From the NCBI RefSeq assembly GCF_021130785.1, contig NC_060213.1, forward strand, positions 117,320,501 through 117,384,500: a stretch of DNA of 64,000 bases. Direction: 5' to 3'. The notes under the pieces are model-generated. The model saw nothing but the letters and a program-made list of their open reading frames with translations, searched no databases and had not been told where the DNA came from. The translations under genes were made by a program, and so were the position numbers. This stretch comes from Homalodisca vitripennis (Eukaryota > Arthropoda > Insecta > Hemiptera > Cicadellidae). Of this stretch, positions 33,963 to 47,345 are shown in pieces (the stretch's first letter is position 1; every line of letters starts with the position of its first letter).

Positions 33963-34066
33963 GAAGACAGCAGGTTTTTTCCAGATATTAGCCGTCGTTC
34001 AGTGATACAAAAAGTCACGTGAATGTATCATTGAACGATGTTTAATGTCCGGAAAATCCTGCTTCA
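33963..34066. repeat. ~100-base imperfect hairpin, pre-miRNA-like
   Basis: A 5' arm (33970-34008, starting GCAGGTTTTTTCC) pairs with a 3' arm (34025-34062, ending GGAAAATCCTGC) around a 16-base loop. Most mismatches are of the G-U type in an RNA. It could be an miRNA-like precursor or a small foldback transposon. Transcription is unproven. Confidence 0.5.
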
Positions 34067-37000
34067 TTTCACAACACATCAATCTTCAAAAGAAGACTTA
34101 ATCTTTTTTTTGAATGTGAATGGTTACCATTTTGAAACTTGTTATTAGTTAATGCTAACTAACGAAGTGATCCAAACTACGTACAAGTACTGCCTTTGTA
34201 TGAAGTTAAGACTGGATATTAAAATACTTACGGCAGTTGTCGTAAAATACAAATTTTAAATGTATTAAATAAAAAATATCAAATTTAATACGATAATAAG
34301 AAAGTATTTCCGTTTCTATAGAAACAGTTAATAAAAACACTCATTTAATTTGTTTTGTTTGAACAAAGAGCTCATAAATTACAAGAGAGAACAAGAGGTA
34401 ATAAAAGACCATATGCATACATACAACGACTTACAAAAGGGTTACACTGTTGGAGTCAGAGTATCTCGTCACAAACATGTGGAGTGTTTATCTATCGGTT
34501 TCCATTACATAGAGTTCCTACACTGCGTTAACTGCCATATTGAGTGTATTCATTTATACACGGGGAGGTTTAATCATGTAACTCTACTGAATAGAGTAGC
34601 TCATACACTGCAATATCTATTCCCAATACCCATACTCTCGAGTTACAAATTACAGTTTGAACCTTAAAATATAGAATCAAACATATCAAGTGAACTTCCC
34701 CAAGAATACTCTTAAAGACTATATTTAAGAGTATTATTATATGTATAAGTACTAATTAAACTATTTATATATTCATATGCATAAAATAAAAATATGAAAC
34801 GCTATCAGTATAAATAATAATTTTAGAGATAAAATTGTAGATGAAGCTTCCCAACAAAAACACACGTTGTTTTATGAGATATAGGTCAGTGGCCATTGCA
34901 ATAGCAAATCGATTTTTGAATAAAGATTATTAAATATGGCATACAAACAGTTCATTCATGATCGATTAATTGAATGAATCAAAACATTCATGCAACTAAG
35001 ATCACGTTGAGAGAGAAACATTGAATTTCAAATAAATGTTTAAATTTTACATTTTGCGTTAGAGAAGCTTATCATTTTTTTCTGCGTATACTGTATATTT
35101 GTTTATGCACACAATATCTCTATAAATAAATAAACTATGAACTTGAAAGTTATTATGATTAGTGCTGGCAAAGCGTGATATATGGAAAACAAACTAAGCT
35201 GTAAATTTGAAATTTGCTTGTAAGTTTAAATCTGTATGGGCAAAGTCATGTTTTACAATGGGCATGATCGTCTGTTAGAATATACTTAGTTTTTGCCTGC
35301 AAAAATTATAGAGACGGATTTAATCTGTAGATTTAAATTTGACATGAAACTCAAGTTCTACGTAGTCCAGAATTAGTTCGATGATGTGTACTTCTGTAGA
35401 TACACAGCTAACCGATACACTTTCTTTTGTATGACTGTGTGCTGTAAACATTTAATCTCTGTCTGTTTGTCTGTCCGCGAGATCAAAAATTAAACGAGCT
35501 AAAGCCTTAAAATTTTGGATATAACTTCAGCGAAGCCTGTTTTACAACATTTGACCTGGCTTCCTCCTACCTAGTAAATACTGTAAATGGTTCTAATAGA
35601 TTGTGTGTATCTTAAGCTAACCTGGCAGACACAAGTACTATAATCAAGCTATAGTTCCCTGTGTTTCAATATTGCGTCTACTTCACAGCAGAGTTAAAGA
35701 AAAATGTATCCGCAATGTATTAAAACCCATCCTTTGAAAAGCAATTTAAACCATATTCCAGCGGAAAACAGAATACAAATTGCGCCTGCGTTAGCCGTAG
35801 CGGAAATAGCGACAAATGTGTTAAATGGATTTCTCTGGACATTAATCATCACGTTGTTGTTTACGTTGTGGGCTGGATAAATTCGTTTTGTATGGTTTCA
35901 ATCTGAAACAACCACGTTCACTGTACTGTGTGTTCGATTCAATAAAGTTAGGAAATGTTAAATAAATCTATCTTTAAATTCCCCATAAACCCTATCCAGA
36001 CGTTTTAAAGTCTTCTACTTTATATCAAACCATGATCATTAGTGGTAAATAGCAATATCACTAAGTATTGAATTTGTGAGCTAAATATCCGAGTTAGAAA
36101 TTGTAAGAAGCTTTTCTTAAAATGTTAAATATAATGGTGCACGATTTTTTTATTTCTTAGGGGGCCGAATTCCGACCTGAGCTACAAAAAACTATAACGG
36201 TTCTTTCTACAGCTCTAACACATCTGACCATCGACCTTGTACTGTTTCGAACCTCCCCCTTATTCTGTTTGACAACATCCTCGCAAAAGTCAGTGTGCTA
36301 TGAGGGTGGCGAAGTTAAGGCGTAAAAGGAAGTTTAAATCTCCTTAAAGATTACTTATCAATTAATTATAATTGATATCTTTGAGCCCACGAGATTAGGA
36401 GTGTGGTGCCACTGAGTTTGGATACGAAGACGGTTACATTCAAAAGACTATCGCACGATATTTGTTGGTATGAAACACGTTCTTTAATTTCCATTTTCCT
36501 CATTCTCCCTGATTATTCCATTTTAATTTACAAACTATCTTCCATAATTTTTCACCTTACGGAAACTGCATAGTATTTGTAAAATATAAAACTAATATGT
36601 GCTAAGCAAACTGTGGGTCATATTATCTTTGTGAAAATTATTCCTTTAGTAGCTTTGTTAATGGTGATTTGTAGACCGTTTCAATCCAGAAATTAACGTT
36701 TTCAATTATTATATCTGGGTCAGATAAAAGTACAAAGTCATGAGGTTCCTCTGAAAGTGTTCAATTGAAACTCTCAAAATAAGTTACGACTTGTCATTCA
36801 CTATTATCTTTGTATTTTGATATGTGGAAACTATCCACTTATTTCTATCCATAAAATATAAGCTTATAAAAATTAAGGTATAATATATAACTCAGATCAA
36901 TGAGTCTTGGTTTTTAAATAGTTTATGAAAATACATGCAATTTAAAATATCTCTTCCAACTAAATAAAAAAGGTATATTTCACATAATGTTCGTCATCTC

Positions 37001-40000
37001 AAAATGTAAAACTGAAGATGCATTGTTAGTTTAAATTTTTAATTTGTCTAAACTTTTTGCCAATAAAACAAACAGAGATATAATTTTCTGTTGGACAAAA
37101 CAAATATTCTAAATGGGTTTTTAGTTTGTGTGAAAATCGGGAAATCGCTTTTCCAAGCCACAATTTGATATGTGCCGTACATCAAATACACATCACAGAG
37201 TCTGACTGAAGCAACTCATCGATACAGAAACACTGCACATGTGCACTTAACCACAGGTACGTATTGGTTTTGATTGTGTTGGAAACGTACTAAATTCTAT
37301 TTACTATTTCTAATAAATATGCAGGATAGGATAATGTAAAGAAAATGTTGTCTTGTGTTGTATGAAATGTTTTTTGCATCTATCTATTTTAAGGAATTAT
37401 TTGTGGGGCAAATTTTATGAATCCAATTCTAAAATAACATTGCTAAATTAAAATTGCTAAAATATATTTTATATTTCTTTATCGAAACTTTAACTGATTT
37501 GGACTAAAATAAGTAGACTGGTAAAAATTAATATAGATATTATTAAAATGTGGCACATTGATTTAGTTCTACGTGATAAAAATGAGATTGGCTTATATTA
37601 AATACCATATAATCAGTGATTATGACGCTGAAAGGAACGGTTTATATTAATAGACTATAAAATAGGTATTAGAGGGTTGTAGCATTAAACCTGAGGTCAG
37701 CCTAACACAGAATTAATATTGGGACTTAAATGTATTACATGCAGCATTTTTCTGAATTATTGTACAAACCATCTATATATATATGGATATATATATATGG
37801 AAGAGCAATTAGAAATGTTAGTTAATATTTTAAATTTATGTGCTGTGAAACAGCTAAATTTTATTCACTAGTCGTAGATTATACGATAATTTTATCATAT
37901 ATTTCATAAAGGTCAGATAAACTTTACTTTTTTCTGCTATAAAATTTAACTTTTTATACTTTTGCCTTTAACAATCATAGTGAATTGTTAATTGTTGTAC
38001 TCTCTGCTATTGGCAGTGCCTTAGCGAAGCGTATTACTGGATATGTATTTCTGTCAGTCTGTCGGTTTAAAACTAAAATAAATTAACCTAGAGATTAGAA
38101 ATGCTGAAAGTTTCACATAGGCATAATCCAGTCACATGATAGTGCACGACAGTCCCCGAGTGTCAAAGAATATTGTATCATTAGTTTCAAGGGTAAACCA
38201 TAATTGCGATGAGAAAAATGCTTCCAACTAAATAAATATTGAAATACCTTGAGTAGAAATAAATGACATTTTAACATATGCCACATTAAACACGTGTACT
38301 AAAAACCATCACAATGTAATTAGCTGTATCGTTGAAGGTCTCCATGCAACCTATTAGAAAAGCATGTTAAGCGACACCTCCAAGTATAACATATAATTAG
38401 TTATTTATAGAAACATCCTATACCCTCTTTTCCAAATGTAAATTCTCAATCTTTCAATCGTTTAAAAAGGTTATGAGTTCTATATATGTAAATATTTATA
38501 GCTAGTCACAAAATTCTAAAAAATGTCTTAACTATCAAATAAACCTCATTTTTCTAATTTCCTGTAACTTTGTTATAATTTAAAACATCCATTACTTAGT
38601 TATTGACAATAATTATTTACAAGAAAAATTCTTATTAAATCTAGTATTTTTAAATTACTATGCGTTTATATAAGTTCAAGAAACGCAATATAGAGATGCT
38701 TAGGGAAATCGTAATCCTTAATGGAACTGTCATACCAATTAATAAGACTGGCTCTTCTGCAGTAATTGGCGGGTAATTGAGGAACATGAGTGGTGGGGGT
38801 AATGTTATTGTTTTCTAGCAGCATGCAATTTTCTGCAACGAGTTAAACTGTTCAAGAGTATGAAGTCTTATAGTATGGTAAAAATTTCTCCTACCTAATT
38901 GGTTCATCTGATCTTAAAATTACAATTTGAATTATAATTTAAAATAAAGAAAAATTTTGATAGCTTATCTGGCTTGGTTTATCAGCCAGGTAAAACCTAG
39001 TAGTTCTAGTGTCATAGTTGGGTTTGCCTTGTTACTTCTGAGAACTACGAGATTATTTTTCACTAAATATAAGTAATGCAAATTTCATTAACGTGGTAAA
39101 ATCTGCATCTCATTATAATATCAGCAGGGAAGTGTGGTCTGTAGTGAAGAAGAAAGGAGGTTGAAAAATTTGTAACTAAGCAGGAACTTGAAAGCTGCTA
39201 TGCTATCAGGATGAAGCGAGCATAATAAATTAAACAAAACCTGTTTCTCTTTAACATTCTAAAATAGTATACATAGAAAATGCTCAAAATATAGCGTAAA
39301 AGAAATATAGACGCTATAACTCAAAACCTAACCATTCATAATGATAATTTTGTCTTTCATTCTCTTACTTTTTTTGGACCGAAACAACCAGTAAAACAAA
39401 ACTATAAAAAAGATGAATGATCACAAACATTAATACAGTAATAAATTCATGCTGTTCTAAGACAGGTGTCAATAAATTTTATCCCTCTGCAACCCGTTGG
39501 TATAACGTTTTATCCAACTTTATTCGAGTTTATTGTAGTTGCATGGGTTGTTGAAACTTGCCAGAATTTAAATTCAAAGGTATGATAGAAGCCAAGGCAC
39601 TTATGACTTACTACTCTAGGATAAAAATATTAATATAAAATTGTAAGGATAACAGGATTTCGGATATTTTCTATCGTTATATATTACAAAATGTTATAAC
39701 ACAACGTTTTGAGGAATGGAATCCAACCTCTTAGTCAAGTGGTTTTAACTAGTCCTCGAAACGTTGCGCTGTACTTTTTTATACTTATAAAGATTGCTTA
39801 TATGCGAAATTCTATTATCATTTTACACTTTCCATCATTAATAACAAACTTTAAATATAAAATTGTCGTGTACCATTAGTACCATTACAGATGCAATATG
39901 ACAAAAATCCAACTACTAACATTTTTCAAAGGTACTGAAAGACCGTAATCATAAGGCCTTTATTAGGAAGGTGCTAAACCATTAATTTGGAATTTTCAGG

Positions 40001-40370
40001 ATTTACATGTTCAAGTTTAATTTAATTCAGTAGCATTAGATTGCTAAGCAAAATATCCACACAATACATTCAAATTCGTCAAAATTTTAATTTGGCTTGA
40101 TGAACTGTTATACTCAATTATTTTATATTTTTCTTGTTCATTTCTTTGGGGAAGTTGTTTAATCATTTGTTATATAACATAAATGTGTATAACCATAAAT
40201 GTGAAAGGGAGTGGCTCCTGCTTTCCTGAAGGCAGTATTATTTAAACTATGATTTCGCTGTTACTTATTTCGAGTTAGTAGTAGTTTTTGAAGTGAAAAC
40301 TTCTTTAGGCGCGTTGAGCGTTTTGGTAGAGGGTAAAAATCCTCGGTTCGCGTCACCGACATGCTAAAGT
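34067..40370. other. 6.3-kb AT-rich non-coding stretch
   Basis: No supportable gene. The longest frame (34350-34667, 105 residues) has no recognised motif. Segments near 35,455-35,545 (GTCTGTTTGTCTGTCCGCGA) and 38,025-38,170 resemble a dispersed repeat common in insect introns. Short AT palindromes occur near 37,770. Confidence 0.45.
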
Positions 40371-40371
40371 G

Positions 40372-40385
40372 GTTTCCATGGAAAC
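40372..40385. promoter_or_regulatory. 14-base palindrome resembling an RFX X-box
   Basis: GTTTCCATGGAAAC is a perfect palindrome within a locally GC-richer patch (about 40,305-40,700). It resembles the X-box bound by RFX factors. No adjacent gene was recognised, so a regulatory role is only a possibility. Confidence 0.3.
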
Positions 40386-40951
40386 GTTAATAATCTTTGG
40401 AAAATTTGTTTATTCTATTTTAGTCACTTTGTGCTATTTATGATATATTAAACGCCTAATACTAAATCTACGCAATGTAATATGCTGATGATAATAGTAT
40501 ATCTATAGCTATGGAGAGCCAGACTAGCGCACGCGCAGTAGCCTGTGTACACGTATACACTAATACATCGACTATTTCTGACTGTATTATGTGCGCGTTG
40601 GACGCTTTTTGGATAAGTATAATTTTGTTGAGTCACGTCAACAATACGTTATAGTAGCAGTACATCTGTAATTGTAAATGTGACGCGTTGTACATTAAGT
40701 ATTAGAGTGTAGAATACATAAGTAAAGTTAAATTGACCACGTGGGAAGTTCAACTTGTGTGTACTGGATTTTGTTTATTTAAGTGAATTTTTAATTTGAC
40801 TATTATTGTAATTATTTAATTGAAGGATTACTGTTCATTTATTGAATTTAAATTCATTGACTTCAGTATAAAAGTGAGAATGAAACATATTAATATTTTT
40901 ATACAGATAAATGAATAATGAAAACAACGAATATATTTTTAAACATTGATA

Positions 40952-41271
40952 TTAAGCGGAGACTTTAATATTAACTTCGCAGATGACAAAAATTTATCAT
41001 TAATTGAATTTTTGAATGAAACATTAGGTTTGACTATGTCTAATGATCGAAAAGTCAGTACAACAAAGTATAAAACGACTATCGATGCTGTTTTTTATAC
41101 GATATTTAGATAAATTTCAATCAAACATTTTTATTTCTTATTTTAGTTACCATAAACCTATTGTATCTTTTTTTAGAATACAATGAAATGATTGAACGAA
41201 CAGATAATCTAAGTATTGTCGAAATTAATGATGACAATGATGTAAATAATGAAAATAATGTTCAAACTTGA
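40952..41271 (+). pseudogene. Endonuclease-like C-terminal relic, probably from a Helitron or other transposable element
   Basis: Translated pieces in + frames include SGDFNINFADD, the GDFN motif of APE-type endonucleases. TTKYKTTIDAVF follows, then, after a stop and frameshift near 41,100, a SYHKPIVSF segment equivalent to the terminal Ser/Asp-x-His motif. A short acidic tail ends at TGA 41269-41271. I recall this combination from the C-terminus of insect Helitron-type helicase proteins that carry an endonuclease, but an isolated fragment could come from another element. It is clearly dead. Confidence 0.5.
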
Positions 41272-44223
41272 ATTCATTGAAATTCTTGTAAATATAAATA
41301 TTATGTATAATTAAGATAATTGTATATTAATTATTTTTTCAACCACTTTGTATTTATATTTTGTTCATGATTTGTTTAACCCATCATATGTAACTAATAA
41401 ATAAAACATAAAAAATTTCATATAATTTTTTTTTTAACTTAAATTTTGTTTCTGTAGGAACAAGTGATAATCATTTAACACACGCCTCTGGAGAAAAATG
41501 CATATTACGCAGAGTCTTAGATCACTTAAACGCCCTGTATTGAAATTATAAAAATTTAAACTTCGTAGATTTCCGATGAAGGCATTACTAGGTAACTTTG
41601 AGGGATACCGGAAACTAACAGATATATGCCTCCATATATTTCCTCTACATTCTACACTGATGTAATAGTTGTGGAATCAGGTTGTGATATATGCTGTGTC
41701 TGACTGTGATGTATGGTTCACTCTCTCTGTAGTAAATTCGATACAGTTATTTCACTCTCTTCCATCACATGAGTGATACTCTTGTGTTTAAGCAGATTAG
41801 AAATTGATACTTCACTCGATATCTTTATTTTTAATCTGTTGCTTGATGTAGATGCGTTACACAAATAAATTCTTTTAATTTATTACACCCAATATAACCA
41901 ATGTTTATTTCTGTCTTATACCTCAACAATACCCGCAGGACATCTTGGGAAGCTATAAAGTATTTAGTATGTGGGATAAGCGTTTCATTTCTCTTGATTT
42001 CATATTTTTTTCAAGTTTACAGTGGTATCTATGTCAAGAATTAGAGATTACATCAGTCTCGAACGACCAAATTAAGATCAGAATATCATAGATATGATCT
42101 GAAGAATGGCTTTTAAATTTATATTTTGCTTTCATGGGGATTTATTGTTCAAAATAGTCCTCCTTCTCTTAAGATGTGCATTCGTGAAGATGGATGAGTG
42201 AAGAATCCTCGGGCTTAAAATTAATATACTGTGCTTTTTGGATATTTAAACACCTATAGTTACAGTGTAAATACATACTAATCATCATTATACAATTACT
42301 ATATAGTGAATTCATGTCTGAAAAGAAAGGTTTCTTTTCGATTCTATTACAACATTTAATTATATAAATGTTAGAAGTGTATTGAAGTCCAACTCAAATA
42401 TCTTGTGTTCTCAAAACAGTTTCCAAATTTTATGGAGTAATCGATATAGTTTTATTGTCAAATAATATTTAAGAATCAATTATGAAGAAAATTATATATT
42501 TTTAAAGGACCTTAAGTGGTGCGTAACCAACTTGTTCACTTTGCTTATGTAGAGGCACTCTAATTATAAACTGCTTAAGTAGTGACGTATAAAAGAATAT
42601 TCGATTGTAAACTGGATTGAAAGATGAAACTGAGAATTGGATCGATGCATTCTGGAATGTCGAAAAAATCTTAAAGGCTAACTAAACTCAACTCTGAGAA
42701 TATGGTGCATAAAAATTTTTTTAAAAAACCAACTAAATTGAAAAATAATATTGATTATTTAAAACAACCTTAAGAAACTTTGTTAAAATTTTAACATGAA
42801 AGATACACTTAATTTCTTAATAATAACACACTGTTTTAACGATGATATTGTTTTATTAAGATCAGCATGCTTAAATTTCCTAGCTGTTTCAAAGACAATA
42901 TATCTAAGAGTTCTAGTTCTCATGAGCCAAGATCGGATAGTAATATGTTGAAATTAATTAAAGTATCATTTTAATGTAAAAAAGTCAAAAACTAGAATAG
43001 TTATTATTTTAATACGTAAATTTATATTAATGTACATTACTAAACTGTACACTCAATACTAATTTATTTAAACTAAAACATTGTCCCATATAATAATAAC
43101 TGTAACTAATTTGACCATTTAATAAAAGTCAGAAAAAGTAATTAAGGTCTAAGCGATGTGTTAACACAAAATTGTTTTGAGGCATGATTTACATTTACAG
43201 TTTAGATATTATCATCTATTGAACATACATTGGGATACATAAAATAATGTAACCGGTAACACATAAACAGTTTAACACAATAAGCATTGATCCGTAGATG
43301 TTGATAAAGTTTTGTAAAACAAAATCCTTTGTCAATGGATATTTATATTTAAACTTGTTGGATTTCAGAAAAATTCTCCCTTACATTCGATTAGTTAAAA
43401 ACGTTTGATCAAATGTATTTTCACTACAAGTTGCTCCTCACATGTAGTTTAAGCTTACAACAGTAAGCTCAGACTGTTCGAAGAAGTCCAAACTAACTAT
43501 TGTAAGTGTTCTTAAACTCGCATCTGCTTGTACGGTATTTTTCCATTTATGACTACATTTAGTTTATAAATATTTCCATGGTGTCCTACCTATTTAGGGC
43601 TAATATACATTTATACGCTTTGGTTGTATTTATTTTTGGACTAAATAAATATGTATACATTTTAAAATACCCTAAAAGAAAGGTGGCAGGTAATATCTGA
43701 CCACTACAAGGATCAGGCATAAATGCTTCCAGTTCTCAGTGATATATGACCACAATTATAATAGCTTCATATATCTAAAAAGCCTGCACAGGTCCATATG
43801 AATTATGTTACAAAATATCTTTCAGTACATCCTTTCCTAGTGATGAATAGTGGAAGCGTGACAGCACTGAAAATAAGGTTGGTCGTTAGGATATAGTTCT
43901 CATTTCCTCCCACTTTATTTAAGGAATTTACTTATCTGAATTCGTTTTCATTATAATTCCTTATTAGCTTCAGTTTATAATGCTAAATGTTTCTTGAAAC
44001 GTAAAGTGAAGTATTGTAAACGGATATCACAAATTCCTTCAAATAAATTACTTTAAATTAAATAAGGCCTTAATTAAAGAGGCGGAGTTAGGGCTATCAA
44101 GCCCTCTCTATCACTCAACCTCATATCGTATACAGTAAATTTATATTATGATACAATTTCAGTAAGTTATTTACTTGTACTTTACATATTAAATACAAAT
44201 ATTGCCTAACCTATACAAACTTA
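41272..44223. other. AT-rich non-coding stretch
   Basis: No gene or clear repeat supported. Several AATAAA-type signals occur, as expected by chance in AT-rich DNA. Confidence 0.45.
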
Positions 44224-47070
44224 AAAAAGGTAGGAGAAACCAGTTTATTAAGAATGCAATACTGAATATATACTATTCATTTTCACTATTCTTAAAACAG
44301 TTACTTTTAGATTAATTTGACAGTAATAGATGTGTTTACTGTTAAAATATTCAACAACTCATATTGTTTAAAACGCATTCATTAACAGTTATGGTTTAGA
44401 ATAAAAATTCTTGGTTTGACTTTTTTGTATTAATTATGTGAAGCGATGTTACTTTCAGCTTAAGTATCGCACGTGGAAGTAGTTAGTGGAGCGGTGCACA
44501 TTATGATAACTGTCCTGTAATTAGCAAACACAGCGCTTCCAGGGTAAGTACTGGGTAACTGAGAACCAAGGGTGGTTCTTATCATTTTCAATTACAGGAG
44601 GTTTTGTTTAAAGTGTATTACTGTACAGAAAAATATTTTCACATAAAGATAGTGTATATTTTTAATATACTAATATTTCTTTAGTGTGTTTTCCAAATAT
44701 ACATTTGTTTTACTTCTACAAAGACGAAATGTTTTTGAATACATTTCTTCATTTGATACATAATCGGCCTTTTTAACTAACGGAAAGTACAAATAATATA
44801 CTAGTGTTCATTTTTTAATCTATCAAACTTCTTTATTCGATTTGTAGGTCAAAACAATAAGAAATGTGATTCAAAGCGTACTTTTACCTTGCATAGTTTA
44901 CGCCCACAGGTTTGCTCGTTTTTTGTAGGAAAAATGTGATAACGTTAAATTAAATAATTTATTGTTATAAAGTTAGAATTTTGAAAAATATTTAGCATTA
45001 ATGAAAGCCAAAGTATTTATAAAAAAGATTAACATAAAAATCACTTTTGGTTTCTAAATGACCTACATTATACATTTTTAAACCGTTATGACTAAAAAAA
45101 ACGTTATATTTATAAATGGATTTATATGAATCAACTAGTTGTACTTGTTCGGCAAGTAATTTTTTATTTTCATAAAGTGTATGAAAGAATAATAATTCGA
45201 ATTTCTTTTTTAATAGCAATCCATAGAGAAATAATATAGCGGTTCTTTCGAATAAGTATTATAAATATTTGATTATAAGATGGGATTTGTTGCTAAATTC
45301 TAACACATAACTGACATGCATCTGATATTTGATAAAATCTAAAACTAGTTAAATCGATATATTTCAGTAACTCGAAAGACTTAGTAATTAGTTGAAGGTT
45401 ACTTACACTCTACAATTATACAATAATTAATACGGCATCATTAATAACTAAGAAAAGCTATAAAATTAAACAAGTCGAAATTAAATGTTTGCAAATATTA
45501 TGGAGGCAAGTAAAAGAGTTTCGATCACAGGTTTTCAATTTTGTATTCTTAAATTGAAAGTTGACGGTAGAAGGGTCAGAAGAAGAGTTAAATGTTAAAA
45601 TTTGAAGAAATTTTAGGGTCTGGAATAAATGTGCCGAGAATATAAAATATCAGGGAATATTCTGCATTGTCCATTTTGTAGTTTTGGTATGCAGTAAAAC
45701 GTATTAACTAAAATATATAACACATTTATAAAACCTTTCAATTTATCATTCTGAGGTTAGATGACTATAAAAAAAGAAGTCACAAAAATATTGACGTATG
45801 GATGATAACTACCTTTTTCTACCTGTTTGTAGCTTTACGTTAGACTAAGGTTACAGTTTACCTTTAATTGCTTTAGAATTAAAATATTCTAACTTCTAAT
45901 TTATTTGTATTCTATGCAGAGAAACTATCCCTTTGAGATTGCAGAGTTAAACCAACTACTATTGCCTGAGTTACGATGTAATAACAGAGTAAACCATTGT
46001 TAGACTGTAAAACGTTGCACAATGACGGAACAAAGTGGTTTATACGGTAAACAATGTAGGAACACAATTGTGTGGATCCGTGGAGCTCAGCTTGTGCTCT
46101 AAGAATATTGAATACCTCCTCACTTTTCTGTTCTTTAAAAATTATACTGTAACAGTTTTATTGAACCTCTAACGGAACAAATAGGTGTGAGAAAAAAACC
46201 TGTAACTTCATACGTAATTAACGGCGGATATTTCAGCAAAAAATTACCTCACTTCGTTAGAAAAAATTAAAATTGAGTCAGCCAACTCAGTGAAAGACTT
46301 CAACCACGTTCGGCCAAATACCATGGATGCACATTTGTCGCTATAAAATTTATTCTAGCCTGTATAAAAAAAGTTTTTATGATATATTTATACTAGAGAT
46401 TAAGTTTTCTTGAGATATCAAGCAGACAGCTGGGTTACTTGTCTTACTATATAAATGCTAGTACATAATATGATGGTGCTCAGTTTTGTTTCCAAATTTA
46501 TTTATTCTGCATTATTGTAGTTAGGATCATTGTTTAGAGCAATTGTAAGAAAGATCGCTAGCTTACAACTTAATCCGCTGGCAAGGTGTGCAAGGTCATT
46601 GACCTCAGATTTAAGTACATAGACCCTTCTTGAATAATTTTGTCTATAGTTCAATTCGTTCTCGAGATATCTTGCGGACGGACAGGCAGACAGAAATCGA
46701 TCTTTTCCAGCTCGTAGAATGATATAGTGTTTAGTAAATTACATAGTTGCCGAATAAAATCTACTTATTTTTGTGGAACACCACTCCTAATTTTAAAACG
46801 GACATTGCATTTCCTATCGCTGATTGACGAGTATGATTACATAAATACTCCTCGCTTAAAATACAAAAATTCATAATTGTTCAAGGGAAAGCTTTTTCCG
46901 GTTTCACTGTCAGATCACTTTGACATATAAAACTAGGCCACCTAACTATCGTGTTTCTCTTGGCCATTGACAAGACGAAAAGTGAAAAACAGTGCCTCTG
47001 ATTCATACGATGGAAAATTTGCTTGTTATATGCCAAAACGTTTCGGTAATATCCATATTTTCTAACAATC
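44224..47070 (+). repeat. 2.8-kb duplicated segment, copy 2
   Basis: Direct-orientation partner of 25107-27912, about 19.1 kb downstream. Landmarks occur in the same order, with many substitutions and small indels. Frames here (for example 44998-45219, 46881-47081) are not conserved in copy 1, arguing against coding. Confidence 0.85.
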
Positions 47071-47224
47071 TTATAACTCACTGTAATTTATATCTCACCT
47101 CTGTTTTTAATATACGAGAGAGTATTGAGGTATTGCCTATGGCAAACCTTCATTAATACAGTATTTAATAAGCCAGGTTATATACAGATTTGACGATAAA
47201 GCCAGGTTATATACAGATTTGACA

Positions 47225-47345
47225 ATAAAGCCAGTTCATGTATAAATGATTTCCCCCTTTGAGTCATTAATAAATGACTCTGCCAGCCCGTCTATTCACC
47301 CTTTGTGAATATGTAATTGCATTCCTTTGATTCATCGAAACAGGA
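47225..47345 (+). repeat. Dispersed repeat family R4, copy 2
   Basis: Shares TTCATGTATAAATGATTTCC and CTATTCACCCTTTGTGAATA with the other copies. A 34-base direct duplication (AAGCCAGGTTATATACAGAT and following bases) lies just upstream, near 47,170-47,225. Confidence 0.6.

Noticed and set aside
34350..34667. 105-residue + strand frame as a gene
   Set aside because: Isolated, starts without clear context and resembles no known family.
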